A stretch of DNA of 64,000 nt from Cohnella silvisoli (GTDB lineage Bacteria > Bacillota > Bacilli > Paenibacillales > Paenibacillaceae). This document shows positions 38,229 to 47,661 of the stretch, in pieces (within the stretch, counting starts at the first letter, position 1; each line of letters opens with the position of its first letter). Both the position numbers and the translations under genes were made by a program. The stretch is from contig NZ_JAIOAP010000008.1 in NCBI RefSeq assembly GCF_021190915.1, positions 246,310 through 310,309 on the forward strand, given 5' to 3'. Below the pieces are notes generated by a model. The model did no database searches, had not been told where the DNA came from, and saw nothing but the letters and a program-made list of their open reading frames with translations.

Positions 38229-39278
38229 ATGTCTCGATACCGGCCACAGCGGAATTACGGCTGCAGAATTCACGATCAGGTCAGCTATAAGGGTTTAAAG
38301 ACGGTTGTGCTGGAAAATGATCTCGTGCGAATATCCGTATTGGTAGACAAAGGTACGGAAATTTTCGAGTACTTGTACAAGCCGAAAGACCTCGACTTCA
38401 TGTGGCTGACCGAGAACGGCGTGCAAAATCCGAACGAATATTTGCCGACGTCTCCCGATCCAGTCGCAACGTTCGTCGATTACTATTCCGGCGGCTGGCA
38501 AGAGGTGTTCCCGAACGGTGGACCGACGAGCGCTTATCTAGGAGCCCAGTATGGACAACACGGCGAAGTCACCCATATGCCTTGGGATTACGAAATCGTC
38601 CGGGATACGGAGCAGCTTGTTTCCGTACGATTCAGCGTCAGAACGAAGAAGATGCCTTTCCAACTGACCAAAATGCTGACGCTGGAGAAAGGCTCCACAT
38701 CGCTCCTGATCGAAGAGCAACTGGACAACTTGAGCGAAATCCCGCTGCGGTACATGTGGGGGCAGCACATTGCGTTCGGCAAGCCGTTTCTGGAGCCGGG
38801 GTGCCGCATCACCGTGCCGGATAACGTGAAAATAGTAACGGAATCCCCTGAGTCCCCCGTCTCACTGCCAGGGAGAGCGAAACGTGGCGTCACTTACGAT
38901 TGGCCGTTCGGCGAATCGGCAACGGGGGAAAAGGTTGACTTTTCCGTGCTCCCGGACAAGGGAACGCAGTCGGAGATGATGTATGTGACCGGCTTCGGCG
39001 ACCAAGCCTGGTACAAAGTCGAAAATGGCTCTCTCGGCATGGGCGTGCAGGTGGAGTGGGATGGAGCGGAGATGCCGTATTTGTGGTACTGGCAAGAATA
39101 CGGGGCAACCGAAAGTTATCCGTGGTATGGCCGGCATTACAATATCGGGCTGGAGCTGTTCGCGGGTTATCCTACACGTGGATTGGAAGAGGCGGTTCGT
39201 AATAACAGTGCAGGGGCGATAGGGGCTAGGGAGCGTAAGGTCTTCCGCATACGGACGTCGCCATATGAGTTGAAATAA
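38229..39278 (+). CDS. DUF4432 protein (aldose-1-epimerase-like fold), copy 1
   Basis: A 349-residue protein of the DUF4432 type. A galactose-mutarotase-like beta-sandwich with VLVDKGTEIFEYLYKPKDL, DYYSGGWQEVFPNGG, GQHGEVTHMPW, WGQHIAFGKPFLEPG and LWYWQEYGATESYPWYGRHY. The conserved His/Glu/Trp pockets suggest a sugar-binding or sugar-isomerising enzyme. It is a paralogue of 49431-50471. The function of the family is not settled; its recurrence in both clusters implies a core step. Confidence 0.88.
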   Translation: MSRYRPQRNYGCRIHDQVSYKGLKTVVLENDLVRISVLVDKGTEIFEYLYKPKDLDFMWLTENGVQNPNEYLPTSPDPVATFVDYYSGGWQEVFPNGGPTSAYLGAQYGQHGEVTHMPWDYEIVRDTEQLVSVRFSVRTKKMPFQLTKMLTLEKGSTSLLIEEQLDNLSEIPLRYMWGQHIAFGKPFLEPGCRITVPDNVKIVTESPESPVSLPGRAKRGVTYDWPFGESATGEKVDFSVLPDKGTQSEMMYVTGFGDQAWYKVENGSLGMGVQVEWDGAEMPYLWYWQEYGATESYPWYGRHYNIGLELFAGYPTRGLEEAVRNNSAGAIGARERKVFRIRTSPYELK

Positions 39279-39365
39279 ACACCTGTGATCGTGTCGAGCA
39301 TGGTGAAATATGAATTTGAGTGATAGTAAAAATCTCAAGAAGTCACTTATGGGAGGCTTGAAATT

Positions 39366-40289
39366 ATGGCGGTTACAATGGGTGGCGGCACACATGTCTA
39401 TGAAGTCGCAATTGGCTGGGCCAAGCTACCGGATAATGTTCATCTAGGCTACACGCACGGCATCGTTACGGATGCCAAGGACAACGTCTACGTGTTTCAT
39501 ACGAACGCTCCTTCGATCGTGAAGTTCGACAAGAACGGCAACTATCTCTCTTCCTGGGGAGAGCAGTTCGAAGGCGGGGCGCACGGTTTTCTGTTGCATG
39601 CGGAAGGCGAGACGGAATATTTATACGTCACAGACGTCAATCAAGGCTTGGTGGCGAAAATGACGCTCGACGGCGAAACGCTGTTAACGATTCGCACGCC
39701 TGATATGCCGGAAGTATACGACAAGGAGCGCAAGTTTATCCCGACGGACGTTGCAGTGGCGCCGAATGGCGACATTTATGTGGCGGATGGTTACGGACAA
39801 AGCTGGATTCACCAATACAATGCATCAGGCGAGCGCATTCGTTCTTGGGGCGGCAAAGGCACCGAAGCCGGCAAGCTGGACTGCCCGCACGGCATTTCGA
39901 TCGATTCGAGACATAACGAACTGGAAATATACGTGGCAGATCGCTCCAATCATCGAATTCAAGTGTTTACGCTTGAAGGCGAGCATAAGCGCTTTATTGA
40001 CGAGAACATGGATATGCCTTGCAGTTTCTATTATTGGAATGATGAAGTTTATTTCCCGGATCTTCATAGCCGAATTACGATTCTTGATCGCAACGACAAC
40101 CTGATCACGCACTTGGGAGAAGACTTGCAAGCGAAAAGCCAGCAAGGCTGGCCGAACGTTCAACTGGACTACTTCCGCGACAATCGGTTCAGTTCGCCGC
40201 ACGGCGTATGTGTGGATTCCGAAGGTAACGTACTGGTTGCCGAGTGGACCCAGTTCGGTCGCATCACGAAGTTAAATCGTATTCGCTAA
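39366..40289 (+). CDS. NHL-type six-bladed propeller protein, copy 1
   Basis: A 307-residue protein without a signal peptide. NHL/SMP-30-like repeats: THGIVTDAKDNVYVFHTN, PTDVAVAPNGDIYVADGYG, CPHGISIDSRHNELEIYVAD and SPHGVCVDSEGNVLVAEW. The regularly spaced HG and VAD turns are typical of propellers that act as lactonases or lyases. ATG follows GGGAGGC. A 5' fragment of a second copy lies at 52567-52734. It ends catabolic cluster 1. Confidence 0.86.
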   Translation: MAVTMGGGTHVYEVAIGWAKLPDNVHLGYTHGIVTDAKDNVYVFHTNAPSIVKFDKNGNYLSSWGEQFEGGAHGFLLHAEGETEYLYVTDVNQGLVAKMTLDGETLLTIRTPDMPEVYDKERKFIPTDVAVAPNGDIYVADGYGQSWIHQYNASGERIRSWGGKGTEAGKLDCPHGISIDSRHNELEIYVADRSNHRIQVFTLEGEHKRFIDENMDMPCSFYYWNDEVYFPDLHSRITILDRNDNLITHLGEDLQAKSQQGWPNVQLDYFRDNRFSSPHGVCVDSEGNVLVAEWTQFGRITKLNRIR

Positions 40290-40303
40290 CGTTATCACGG
40301 CAG

Positions 40304-40351
40304 GGGATGTCTCATCCGTCATTAATATGATGAGGGACATCCCTTCGTTTT
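40304..40351 (+). terminator. Terminator of catabolic cluster 1
   Basis: GGGATGTC (40304-40311) pairs with GACATCCC (40336-40343), with an inner TCAT/ATGA pairing across a small bulge, followed by TTCGTTTT. The remaining ~195 bp up to the next kinase hold a further 9-bp repeat (AACCTTTGA/TCAAAGGTT near 40,430-40,460) and no gene I can support. Confidence 0.6.
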
Positions 40352-40546
40352 ATGGCTAAAACGTACTTGCTTTACTCGTATCCGAACACCAACGGGCAGT
40401 CCGGTAATAGCGGATCAGGACATCGTAACCTTTGAGCTTACCGAGTTCAAAGGTTATTTGTATGAGATGCTGAAAAGTGGCACAATATAAAGATAAATGC
40501 AAAGTGTTTAAAGAAGTAGGTCTCTGCTAAAGGATGGTCGAAATCA

Positions 40547-42337
40547 ATGAGATTTAAAAAATGGTTGAATTATAAGAATATGCTGATCCGCAAAAAAATT
40601 ATCATCGTTATTATTCCATTGATTATACTGCCTTTATTGGTCGTGATCTATACGTCAAACTATGTGTTAACCAAAATGGCTACTCAAAGAGCTAAAGAAA
40701 ATATTGCAAGTGAATCAAGACTTATCGTGAATAGAATTCAAAATATTTTTAATAATGGCGAATTATGCTCGCGTATGTTTACCCAGCAAATTAATATTGC
40801 CTTTAAAGAACAGGAAATTGATTTTGACAATCCCATATCAATGATGGCGCTGAATAATCAGATTATTAGTATCATTGATTTCAACTTGCGAGCATTCAAG
40901 GATATCGAATCCATCTCATTTATCGATACTCATTCCAACCTATACGTTTCTGACCAAAAATTAAAGAATAATGCAGTAGAAGCGTTACAAAGTCCAATGG
41001 TAAAGGAATTAAAAGTTTTAGGTGTTCCGGAAAGTAAATGGTTCCCCATTCAGTTTCGCAGTTATTTAGTAACAAATCCAAACGCTTCGGTGTTGACCAT
41101 TGGAAAAAGGATCGTCAATATTAATACGCAAGATACATTAGGAATACTGATTATGAATATAAAGGAAGCAATGATATCGAGTTTTTTTCCAGGAGAAGGA
41201 GAATCGGAACTACAGGGGTATTCGGTTGTGAATACTAAAGGGACAATTATTTCATCACAAAATAAAGCGATTTTGTTTAAAGGGATTTCCGATCCTAAGT
41301 TGCTTGCACATATTCATAGTTCCACAGATGAGCAAAGTATATTCATAAATTCTAACTTAGTTACATTAAAAAAAATCAACGAGATGGACTGGACATTGTT
41401 GCACGAAATCTCACTAAAGGAATTAGCAAAAGGGAGATATGAGAATTCCTTGCTTATCCTTGTTGTGGGCGTTGTCTGTACAGTAATCGCCATTATAGGA
41501 TCACTCTTGATTTCCAAGCAGATAGCCCACCCCATTATCAAATTGACTAAAGTTGTCAAACACATTCGAGAAGGAAATCTGAATATGACCAGCGATATTC
41601 GATCAAGTGATGAGATTGGTATATTATCAAGTGTTTTTAATGAAATGATACTAAAAGTTAAAGAGCTTCTGGATAAGGTTAAAAAGGAGCAGAGACAAAA
41701 GAGGGAATACGAACTGGCATTAATTCAATCGCAAATCAAGCCGCATTTTTTTTACAATACACTTGACCTCATTTTTGTGCAATGTGAGATGGGACAAGCC
41801 AAAGAAGCAGCTAATACGACCAAGGCTCTAGCCGATTTTTATAAAGTTTCGCTTAGTAAAGGAAAAGAAATGATAACCATTAGAGAAGAATTGAAAAATG
41901 CTGTGGACTACCTGTATATTCAACAAATGCTGTATTCCGATATTATTGATTTCAAAATAGATGTAACTGAGGAGATCATGCATTATTGTATTATGAAATT
42001 GACTATTCAACCTTTAGTCGAAAATTCGATTTATCACGGATTGAAGCCTAGGATGAGCCGAGGGGTGATTCTGATTAGGGGCTATCTAGAAGTTAATAAG
42101 ATTATCATTGAGATTTCAGATAATGGTGTTGGCATTTCAGAAGAAAAGTTGCAACAGCTAATGAAGGGCAAGGAAGCAACAGATTCTTCGACTTCATTCG
42201 GCTTGATGAGTGTAAACGAAAGATTGAAGCTCCAGTTTGGAGACGAGTTTGGGATCAATATAGAAAGTGAAGTCGGGATAGGAACGAGAATAAAGATATC
42301 TCTTCCTCGAACAGATGAGGTAATATATGATATTTAA
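40547..42337 (+). CDS. YesM-type sensor histidine kinase (second pair)
   Basis: A 596-residue membrane kinase laid out like the one at 14554. Membrane helices at ~20-42 and ~300-325 enclose the extracellular sensor. HAMP linker, then QIKPHFFYNTLDLI with the phospho-His at ~400, N-box QPLVENSIYHG and DNGVGIS in the ATP domain. It overlaps the regulator gene by 11 bp, so the two are co-translated. The signal is probably a glycan-derived sugar imported by the transporter at 53.2 kb. Confidence 0.94.
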   Translation: MRFKKWLNYKNMLIRKKIIIVIIPLIILPLLVVIYTSNYVLTKMATQRAKENIASESRLIVNRIQNIFNNGELCSRMFTQQINIAFKEQEIDFDNPISMMALNNQIISIIDFNLRAFKDIESISFIDTHSNLYVSDQKLKNNAVEALQSPMVKELKVLGVPESKWFPIQFRSYLVTNPNASVLTIGKRIVNINTQDTLGILIMNIKEAMISSFFPGEGESELQGYSVVNTKGTIISSQNKAILFKGISDPKLLAHIHSSTDEQSIFINSNLVTLKKINEMDWTLLHEISLKELAKGRYENSLLILVVGVVCTVIAIIGSLLISKQIAHPIIKLTKVVKHIREGNLNMTSDIRSSDEIGILSSVFNEMILKVKELLDKVKKEQRQKREYELALIQSQIKPHFFYNTLDLIFVQCEMGQAKEAANTTKALADFYKVSLSKGKEMITIREELKNAVDYLYIQQMLYSDIIDFKIDVTEEIMHYCIMKLTIQPLVENSIYHGLKPRMSRGVILIRGYLEVNKIIIEISDNGVGISEEKLQQLMKGKEATDSSTSFGLMSVNERLKLQFGDEFGINIESEVGIGTRIKISLPRTDEVIYDI

Positions 42338-43922
42338 AGTTTTGATCGCCGATGATGTGCCTAAGTTCAGGGAATATATGCGTAATGTAATTAATTGGAA
42401 CGAATTTGGGTTTGATCTTGTAGGGGAGGCAAGAAACGGAATTGAAGCGCTTGATCTAACAGACCTTTATCGGCCTCATATTGCTCTACTGGATATTAAA
42501 ATGCCGCTTATGGATGGACTTGATCTGGTAGAGAAGTTAAAAGAGCGCTATCCCGACATTTGTATTGCCTTAATTACAGGCAATGGTGAATTCGAATATG
42601 CCAGGAAAGCATTGAAGCTCGGGGTTGAAGATTATATTCTTAAACCCTTTAACCAAGACGAACTGCTTCACACCTTGCTCATGTTTAAACAAAAACTGCA
42701 GAAAATGCGCTATGAAGAAGAACAGGAAAAGAATGATGAATTCTACTTGAAGGAGAGATTTCTGAATACACTCGTTGAAGCAGATGATAATGTCTTATTA
42801 GATGATGGAACAACCATGTTTCAGCGTTATGGGATTGATTTTCACTCCCCTTTTTTTATCGTAGCCTCTATTGAAATTGATAATTTGCCTACCCTCTGGA
42901 AAAAAACAGCTGAAATCGCCTTATGGAAATTTGCTATTTCAAATGTGTTGGAGGAAATCGTACCTTGCAATGGAACTCATTTGGTTTTTAAAGGACCGGA
43001 GGGGAGAATCATTTCGATCATAAATTTCATCAATGAAGCAGAAATGAATACCTTCCGCTCCGAGTATTATCGATCATTCTGTGAATATGTAAAAAAATAT
43101 TTCAGATTTTCTGTTACAGTTGGACTGGGAAGAATTGTGAATCACCTTTCTGAGATAAGAGTTTCTTATCTGGAGTCTCTATTTGCTTTACAGCATAAGC
43201 TAATTGAGGGCCCAGGAGGGGTCATCGAATTTAGTCTGCAATCTGACAACACCAGCAATCCGGGTTTTTACGAAATGAAGCTGAATGAACAAATTCTTAT
43301 GGCACTTCGGAGAAACGATGTCGATGAAATACGACGAGGACTCCTAACGGTGAGGGAGTATATCAAAGATAATAAACTAACGGTTGATCTCACGTTTGCT
43401 ATCATTATGGTCTTGATTTCCATTTGTTTATCATATATTACGGAAATGGGTGGGAGTACGGATGCGATCATAGGCAGACAATTTGACCCGTATCATGAAG
43501 TAAAGAAGTTTGAATCACTGGAAAAGTCATTTGCTTGGTTGTTGGAGTTGTTTGAAAAAACAGCAGTAATGTTCAGTGTTCAGAAAAGGTCTCGAGGGCA
43601 GAAAATAGTCGACAATATTAGAGATTATATTGACGCGCATTATATGGATGCTGAATTAAGCGTGGATAATATCTCCAAACAGTTTTATCTGGATGCCAGT
43701 TATATCCGAAAAGCTTTTGTAAAAGAATTGGACAAGAGTGTTTCAGAATATATCATTTGGGTTCGTATGAAAGAGGCGAAGGAGCTTCTTGACATTAATC
43801 CGGCTATGAAGCTTTCCGAACTCACTGAAGCAGTAGGATATAATGATACTCGTTATTTTTGCAAGTGTTTTAAAAAACGATACGGTGTGCTGCCGAGTGA
43901 ATATAAAAACCAACGAAAATAA
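42327..43922 (+). CDS. YesN-type response regulator with AraC output (second pair)
   Basis: A 531-residue regulator. Receiver: KVLIADDVPKFREY, phospho-Asp in LLDIKMPLMDG (~55), YILKPFN (~104). Variable middle region. AraC helix-turn-helix at the C-terminus from VDNIRDYIDAHYMDAE to GVLPSEYKNQRK. Its last 84 codons and the terminator are duplicated at 52816-53137, directly before the transporter it most likely controls. Confidence 0.94.
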   Translation: MIFKVLIADDVPKFREYMRNVINWNEFGFDLVGEARNGIEALDLTDLYRPHIALLDIKMPLMDGLDLVEKLKERYPDICIALITGNGEFEYARKALKLGVEDYILKPFNQDELLHTLLMFKQKLQKMRYEEEQEKNDEFYLKERFLNTLVEADDNVLLDDGTTMFQRYGIDFHSPFFIVASIEIDNLPTLWKKTAEIALWKFAISNVLEEIVPCNGTHLVFKGPEGRIISIINFINEAEMNTFRSEYYRSFCEYVKKYFRFSVTVGLGRIVNHLSEIRVSYLESLFALQHKLIEGPGGVIEFSLQSDNTSNPGFYEMKLNEQILMALRRNDVDEIRRGLLTVREYIKDNKLTVDLTFAIIMVLISICLSYITEMGGSTDAIIGRQFDPYHEVKKFESLEKSFAWLLELFEKTAVMFSVQKRSRGQKIVDNIRDYIDAHYMDAELSVDNISKQFYLDASYIRKAFVKELDKSVSEYIIWVRMKEAKELLDINPAMKLSELTEAVGYNDTRYFCKCFKKRYGVLPSEYKNQRK

Positions 43923-43992
43923 AGAATACTAAGAAAAAGCCTTTCTGAGTTTCCTTCAGAAAGGCTTTTTGCCTGAAAAGTACTCATTTAAC
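43671..43992 (+). repeat. 322-bp direct repeat, copy 1 (3' end of the YesN gene plus terminator)
   Basis: Bases 43671-43992 match 52816-53137 without gaps, with four differences, all synonymous third-position changes in the coding part (CGT/CGC, GAG/GAA, CCG/CCT, AAG/AAA). The repeat ends in the same place (TACTCATTTAAC) on both sides. Confidence 0.95.
43934..43970 (+). terminator. Strong terminator after the second YesN gene
   Basis: A perfect 15-bp stem (43934-43948 with 43956-43970, loop GTTTCCT) whose arms are A5 and T5 ended. It stops transcription in either direction. An identical copy lies at 53079-53115. Confidence 0.87.
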
Positions 43993-44099
43993 TCACTTTC
44001 CGCAGCGAATAAATGGAATTTATTATGATCAGACTTTAAAGGATTTCCGAACCTTATGGCGAAATCATTGTTATTGCCATAAAGATCGGAGTGGGAGAT

Positions 44100-44445
44100 T
44101 TGAAAATCAAATCTATGACGTCCATTGCAGCAGGTCCAAGTCAGCTCACCGCCGCATGATGTGATGAAATCGGACTGGAACAAAAAATCAACCAATCCGT
44201 CAATTGGCACCCCTCCTATTGGAAAGTGACGCCTGGTACCCATATCAAAGCACTGCTTATCAATATCCTATGCTCGCGTTCGCCCTTGTACCGTGTTGAA
44301 GAATGCTATGAGCAGCTAGATGTCGAGAGATTGTTTGGTGCGGGTCGGAAGGCAAGCGACTTCAATGACGATGCTTTAGCTCGTACGCTGGATGTCCTCT
44401 ATGATGCAGAAGGCTGGAAAGTATACTCCAGTTTGGCCTTGGTGA
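44100..44445 (+). pseudogene. IS1634-family transposase N-terminal fragment
   Basis: Encodes SIAAGPSQLTAA, a stop (44157-44159), then CDEIGLEQKINQSVNWHP, GTHIKALLINILCSRSPLYR, VEECYEQLDVERLFG and ASDFNDDALARTLDVLYDA. This is the DUF4277-type N-terminal domain of IS1634 transposases. The catalytic part is missing, so it is dead. The ~105 bp between the repeat end (43992) and this fragment hold nothing I recognise. Confidence 0.7.
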
Positions 44446-44560
44446 ATATTTCGGTGCGGCAGAGCCGCTCGGTTAATCTATCAGAGCCACTGTGTTAACG
44501 AAATAGAGCCACGATGTTAGTGGAAAGAGCCACCTCGATCGAGGTGGCTCCAGAAACGAT

Positions 44561-45190
44561 TTACATCGGAAGCCCTTTTCTCTTGCGCATGGAATCCTCG
44601 CCGTCAATAAGCATGTGATAAGAATTATGGACGATGCGATCGAGAATGGCATCAGCCATTGTCTGTTCGTTGATTTTTTCGTGCCAGCCCTCCGGCGAAA
44701 ATTGCGAGATGAAAATCGTCGAAGCGTTCTGATGACGCGCTTCAATGATCTCAAGCAAGTCACGAGATTCGGTTGCGGTAAGCGAGACGAGCAACCACTC
44801 GTCAATGATGAGCAAGCTGATTTTCTTGTACTGGGCGATCACTTTCTTGTATGTGCCCTCACCGCGAGCGACAGCAAGGTCGGTCAATAGCTCTGGCAGT
44901 CGGATGTACTTGGTGGCCAAGTAATGTCGACAGGCAGAGATGCCCAGTGCACAGCCGATGTATGTTTTCCCTGCGCCGGATGCACCCATGATAATGACAT
45001 TGTGCTTCTTGTGAACGAAATTACCGGTTGATAATCGCAGGATTTGAGCTTGATCCATTCTTCGGTCTGCATGGTATTCGATATCTTCAACGCACGCATT
45101 CGGATAACGAAGGGTCGCCTTTCTGATGAGCTTGTGCATCTGCCAGACTCGTTTGTCCAGAAGTTCCCGAACGGATACATCCTCATCTGT
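44561..45190 (-). pseudogene. istB: IstB ATPase of IS21, N-terminally truncated
   Basis: Minus-strand frame with IstB features: LIRKATLRYPNACVEDIEYH, Walker A IIMGASGAGKTYIG, KYIRLPELLTDLAVARGEGT, Walker B LLIIDEWLL, and STIFISQFSPEGWHEKI. About 45 N-terminal residues expected for IstB are absent. The first codons come from the adjoining recombinase fragment read backwards. ATPase motifs are intact, but the lack of a native start and of IstA makes it non-functional. Confidence 0.82.
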
Positions 45191-45420
45191 TTCGGCACAC
45201 ACGCGCGATGCATTTATACCAGACTGGAATGCCGCTTTCCTACATTAAAGATTTTCTGGGACATGCCAGTGTAAATACGACTGATATCTACGCTTCCGCC
45301 GATACTTCTATGTTAAAAGCTGCTCTTGAGAAAACTTATGTAAACAATGATGTTCCGCAGGCTACTCCTGATTGGCAGGACAATGAAGAATTGCTACTCC
45401 ATCTGTGCGGACTAAAGTAG
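45184..45420 (+). pseudogene. C-terminal fragment of a tyrosine recombinase
   Basis: Encodes HLFRHTRAMHLYQTGMPLSY, then IKDFLGHASVNTTDIYASAD and a short tail. It holds the second catalytic box: H-x-x-R in HLFR, GH in FLGHAS and the nucleophile Tyr in DIYAS. Everything before the HxxR box is missing. It is of the XerC/Tn554-transposase kind and lies between istA and istB remains in opposite orientation. Confidence 0.78.
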
Positions 45421-45432
45421 AACGAGTGGAAT

Positions 45433-45539
45433 GATTATCCCGCATTTTTTATCTATGAGTGCTGCCTTTTGTGATGAAAGGCAGCACTCAGCGTGACATT
45501 TGTCGAATAGTTCGGGATAACTAATTTTTCGGGATAATC
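45433..45539. repeat. Hairpin and inverted repeat at the recombinase fragment end
   Basis: A perfect 13-bp stem (45457-45469 with 45477-45489, loop TGTGATG) lies after the recombinase stop. It is bracketed by GATTATCCCG (45433-45442) and CGGGATAATC (45530-45539), which are inverted copies. The hairpin may be the recombinase terminator, and the outer repeat may mark the end of its element. Confidence 0.55.
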
Positions 45540-46280
45540 CTTGGGTTTGCGAACACGTGCGGGGATGACGGCCGTACCGTAATGCTCCGCCATTTCTTGA
45601 TACGTCTTGTTAATAACGGGGGAATACCAGGAGGATTTTTCAACGCCGGTTTTGAGATTGTCCGACACGAGAATTTTGGTAACGCCGCCGAAATGGGCAA
45701 ATGCGTTGACATGCGCCGTAATCCAGCTCTCTTGATTCTGAGATAGGAATCCCTCTACGTAAGCGTACTGGCTGCAGGAAAGCGCTGCGACGAAAATGTA
45801 AACCGGCAGCAGCTCGCCCGTTTCGGCATCCACCATTGTCGCCGTCTGGCCGGCCCAGTCGACTTCCATTTGCTCACCGGGCTTGCGCTGGATATGCATG
45901 GTGGCTTTCGTGGTTGCGGCGTATTTCCGGTAGTAGTTGCAGAATTGCGTGTACTTCAGAGGGATTTCGCGGCTTAGCCGGCACATCTCGCAATACTCGC
46001 TCCAGAGCAGGCTGAGCGTGACGCCGCTTTTCGCCAGTTCCCGATGGATGTATTCCACATCCGGGATTTTCGTGAGGAGACCTGCGCTTTCTCGGGGAAC
46101 AGCAGATACTGTAGATCTGCATCCGCTACATCCTCAGGTAGCGGCCATGTCAGTTCCTTCTCACTTGCACGATTCAACACCTCGGATACGGTATTTCGCG
46201 AGCATTGGCAACTTGATGCAATGCTTCGCTGACTAAGCCCCATGCTGCTCAGCCGTAAAATATCTCGATACTTGGTCATT
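45530..46280 (-). pseudogene. istA: IstA transposase of IS21, frameshifted and truncated
   Basis: Minus strand, starting MTKYRDILRLSSMGLSQRSI at base 46280 with the helix-turn-helix QRSIASSCQCSRNTVSEVL. A one-base frame change near 46080 breaks it between PEKAQ and VEYIHRELAKSGV. The second part has the DDE region: GEQMEVDWAGQTATMVD (first Asp), VYIFVAALSCSQYAYVE, and ILVSDNLKTGVEKSSWY (second Asp). The C-terminal half with the Glu and beyond is lost at ~45,530. Confidence 0.82.
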
Positions 46281-46399
46281 CGGTGACCTCCCGCTGTAAA
46301 TTTGCGTTCCTTCCGGATACGCATTCCTCCATTGTAACGGTGGCATTCAGCGGGGTGGCTCTCACGATTAACATAGTGGTGCTTTCGCATCCCGCTTTC

Positions 46400-46656
46400 A
46401 GAGGATCGTCGAATCTTTACTCCGATCGATCGCGCCAGCTACAAATGGGAAAAGGAAATACAACAAGCGTACAGCGGTGGAACGAGTCAACAGCAGACTC
46501 GACGTCTCGTTCGGCTTCGAACTGCACACCATACGAGGGATGGCCAAAATGAAAATGAGATGCGGGCTCGCGCTTTGCGTCATGCTGGCGATGGCGCTGG
46601 GTCGGATCAAGGAAAATCAGGTAGAGAAAATGCGCAGCCTCGTCGCCAGCGCCTAA
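46400..46656 (+). pseudogene. C-terminal fragment of a DDE transposase (IS4/IS5 superfamily)
   Basis: After a frame change near 46460 it reads KRTAVERVNSRLDVSFGFEL, HTIRGMAKMKMRCGLAL, then CVMLAMALGRIKENQVEKMR and a stop at 46654-46656. The pattern (Y)NKR-TAVERVNSRLD holds the final catalytic Glu of DDE_Tnp_1 transposases. The rest is missing. From 46657 to 46875 there is only a 9-bp hairpin (46701-46722) and no gene. Confidence 0.66.
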
Positions 46657-46875
46657 CGGAAATTACGGTATCCACAGGGGATAACCGAAGCGAAACGAAA
46701 TCCACAGCGCTATCGCTGTGGATCAAGGGATTCGTGCGTCTCCTTACCCGGTTCCGGGAGTGACTCTTTCATTTGCGTTGTGGATAGCGGGTTCAAACGC
46801 CCATTTTTCACACTGTCTGGAACACTCGTCGACTAAGAAAAAAGCACATCGCAAATTGCTCAAATGAGATATCCA

Positions 46876-46903
46876 TTGACAACAAAATTAAAGTCTATAT
46901 AAT
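46876..46903 (+). promoter_or_regulatory. SigA-type promoter for GntR gene 2
   Basis: Consensus TTGACA (46876-46881), a 16-bp spacer and consensus TATAAT (46898-46903). It lies 13 bases before the operator-like palindrome, the same geometry as at the first GntR gene. Confidence 0.75.
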
Positions 46904-46916
46904 TAAAGCAACAAGT

Positions 46917-46930
46917 TGTAACATGTTACA
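46917..46930. promoter_or_regulatory. GntR operator-like palindrome, site 3
   Basis: TGTAACATGTTACA, identical to site 1 although the flanking DNA is different. It begins 13 bases after the -10 box, covering the expected transcription start region, and lies 29 bp before the GntR ATG. Confidence 0.72.
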
Positions 46931-46959
46931 GAATATTAAATGTCGGGAGAATCAGGAAT

Positions 46960-47622
46960 ATGACTGTATTTTCCAAAAGCGAACACAATCTTTTAACGGA
47001 AAGGGTGTATAGCGAACTAAAAAATTCGATTCTAAGAAGATCGCTGGCTCCAGGTAAGAAACTGGATATTTTTAAATTAGCAGATCAATTTCAAGTTAGT
47101 CGAACCCCGATCAAAGAAGCATTTAACCGCTTACATCATGAGGGATTAATCGTGATCAAACCTCGTAAAGGCACATATGTTGCAGAAATTAACATGAAGG
47201 AAATTTTGGAGATTTTTGATGCCCGTATTCTATTTGAAACATGGGCGGCAAGAATAGGCGTTTTTGAGGCAAAAGAGAGGGACTTTCAAATTCTGAGAGA
47301 GCTATGCCGAAAAATGGATCATTGTTACCTGACAACACCCTTTGATTTTTCGAAGTTTAACGAACTGGATATCCAATTTCATCATCACATCGTTCAATTG
47401 GGTAAGAACCAACGCATTTTAGAACTATATAAAAGTCTCAATGCTCATCGAATTAGTGAACGCGCTTATTACGAGACCGCTTATGAAAAAGCAAAGTCTG
47501 GCCATTATCAACATCATGAAATTGTTGCAGCTTTCGAGAACAGAGATTTGGATCTTTTGCTTAACTTGCTAACAAACCACATCACTGCTGGTAAAGAAGG
47601 TATACTTCATCGTTTACATTAA
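46960..47622 (+). CDS. GntR/FCD-family regulator 2
   Basis: 220 residues, the same length as regulator 1, and clearly paralogous along its whole length. The winged helix-turn-helix has FQVSRTPIKEAFNRL and VIKPRKGTYVAEI, so the DNA-reading residues are conserved. The FCD domain keeps ELDIQFHHHIV and NHITAGKEG. The coding sequence is much more AT-rich than that of regulator 1. It probably represses itself and cluster 2 in response to a sugar acid, and may cross-regulate cluster 1. Confidence 0.94.
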   Translation: MTVFSKSEHNLLTERVYSELKNSILRRSLAPGKKLDIFKLADQFQVSRTPIKEAFNRLHHEGLIVIKPRKGTYVAEINMKEILEIFDARILFETWAARIGVFEAKERDFQILRELCRKMDHCYLTTPFDFSKFNELDIQFHHHIVQLGKNQRILELYKSLNAHRISERAYYETAYEKAKSGHYQHHEIVAAFENRDLDLLLNLLTNHITAGKEGILHRLH

Positions 47623-47661
47623 TCGTATGCCATATATATAAAAGGATGGAAGGTGTTAAGG

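Larger units (their letters stand above)
44475..46375 (-). mobile_element. Degenerate IS21-family element interrupted by recombinase debris
   Basis: Right end: repeated AGAGCCAC motifs (44482-44520) and a 24-bp perfect palindrome at 44527-44550. Then istB (minus), a plus-strand tyrosine-recombinase tail, and istA (minus, frameshifted). Left end near GTGGCTCTCACGATTAAC at ~46356. The junction between istA and istB, including the istA 3' part and istB 5' part, has been replaced. End coordinates are approximate. Confidence 0.7.

Noticed and set aside
40352..40546. Possible gene remnant and 9-bp inverted repeat before the second kinase
   Set aside because: The short open stretches show no convincing similarity to a known family, and the repeat lacks a T-tract.
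45184..45420. Recombinase fragment as the missing integrase of the conjugative element
   Set aside because: It is over 31 kb from virB4, lacks its N-terminal two thirds and lies within IS21 debris.
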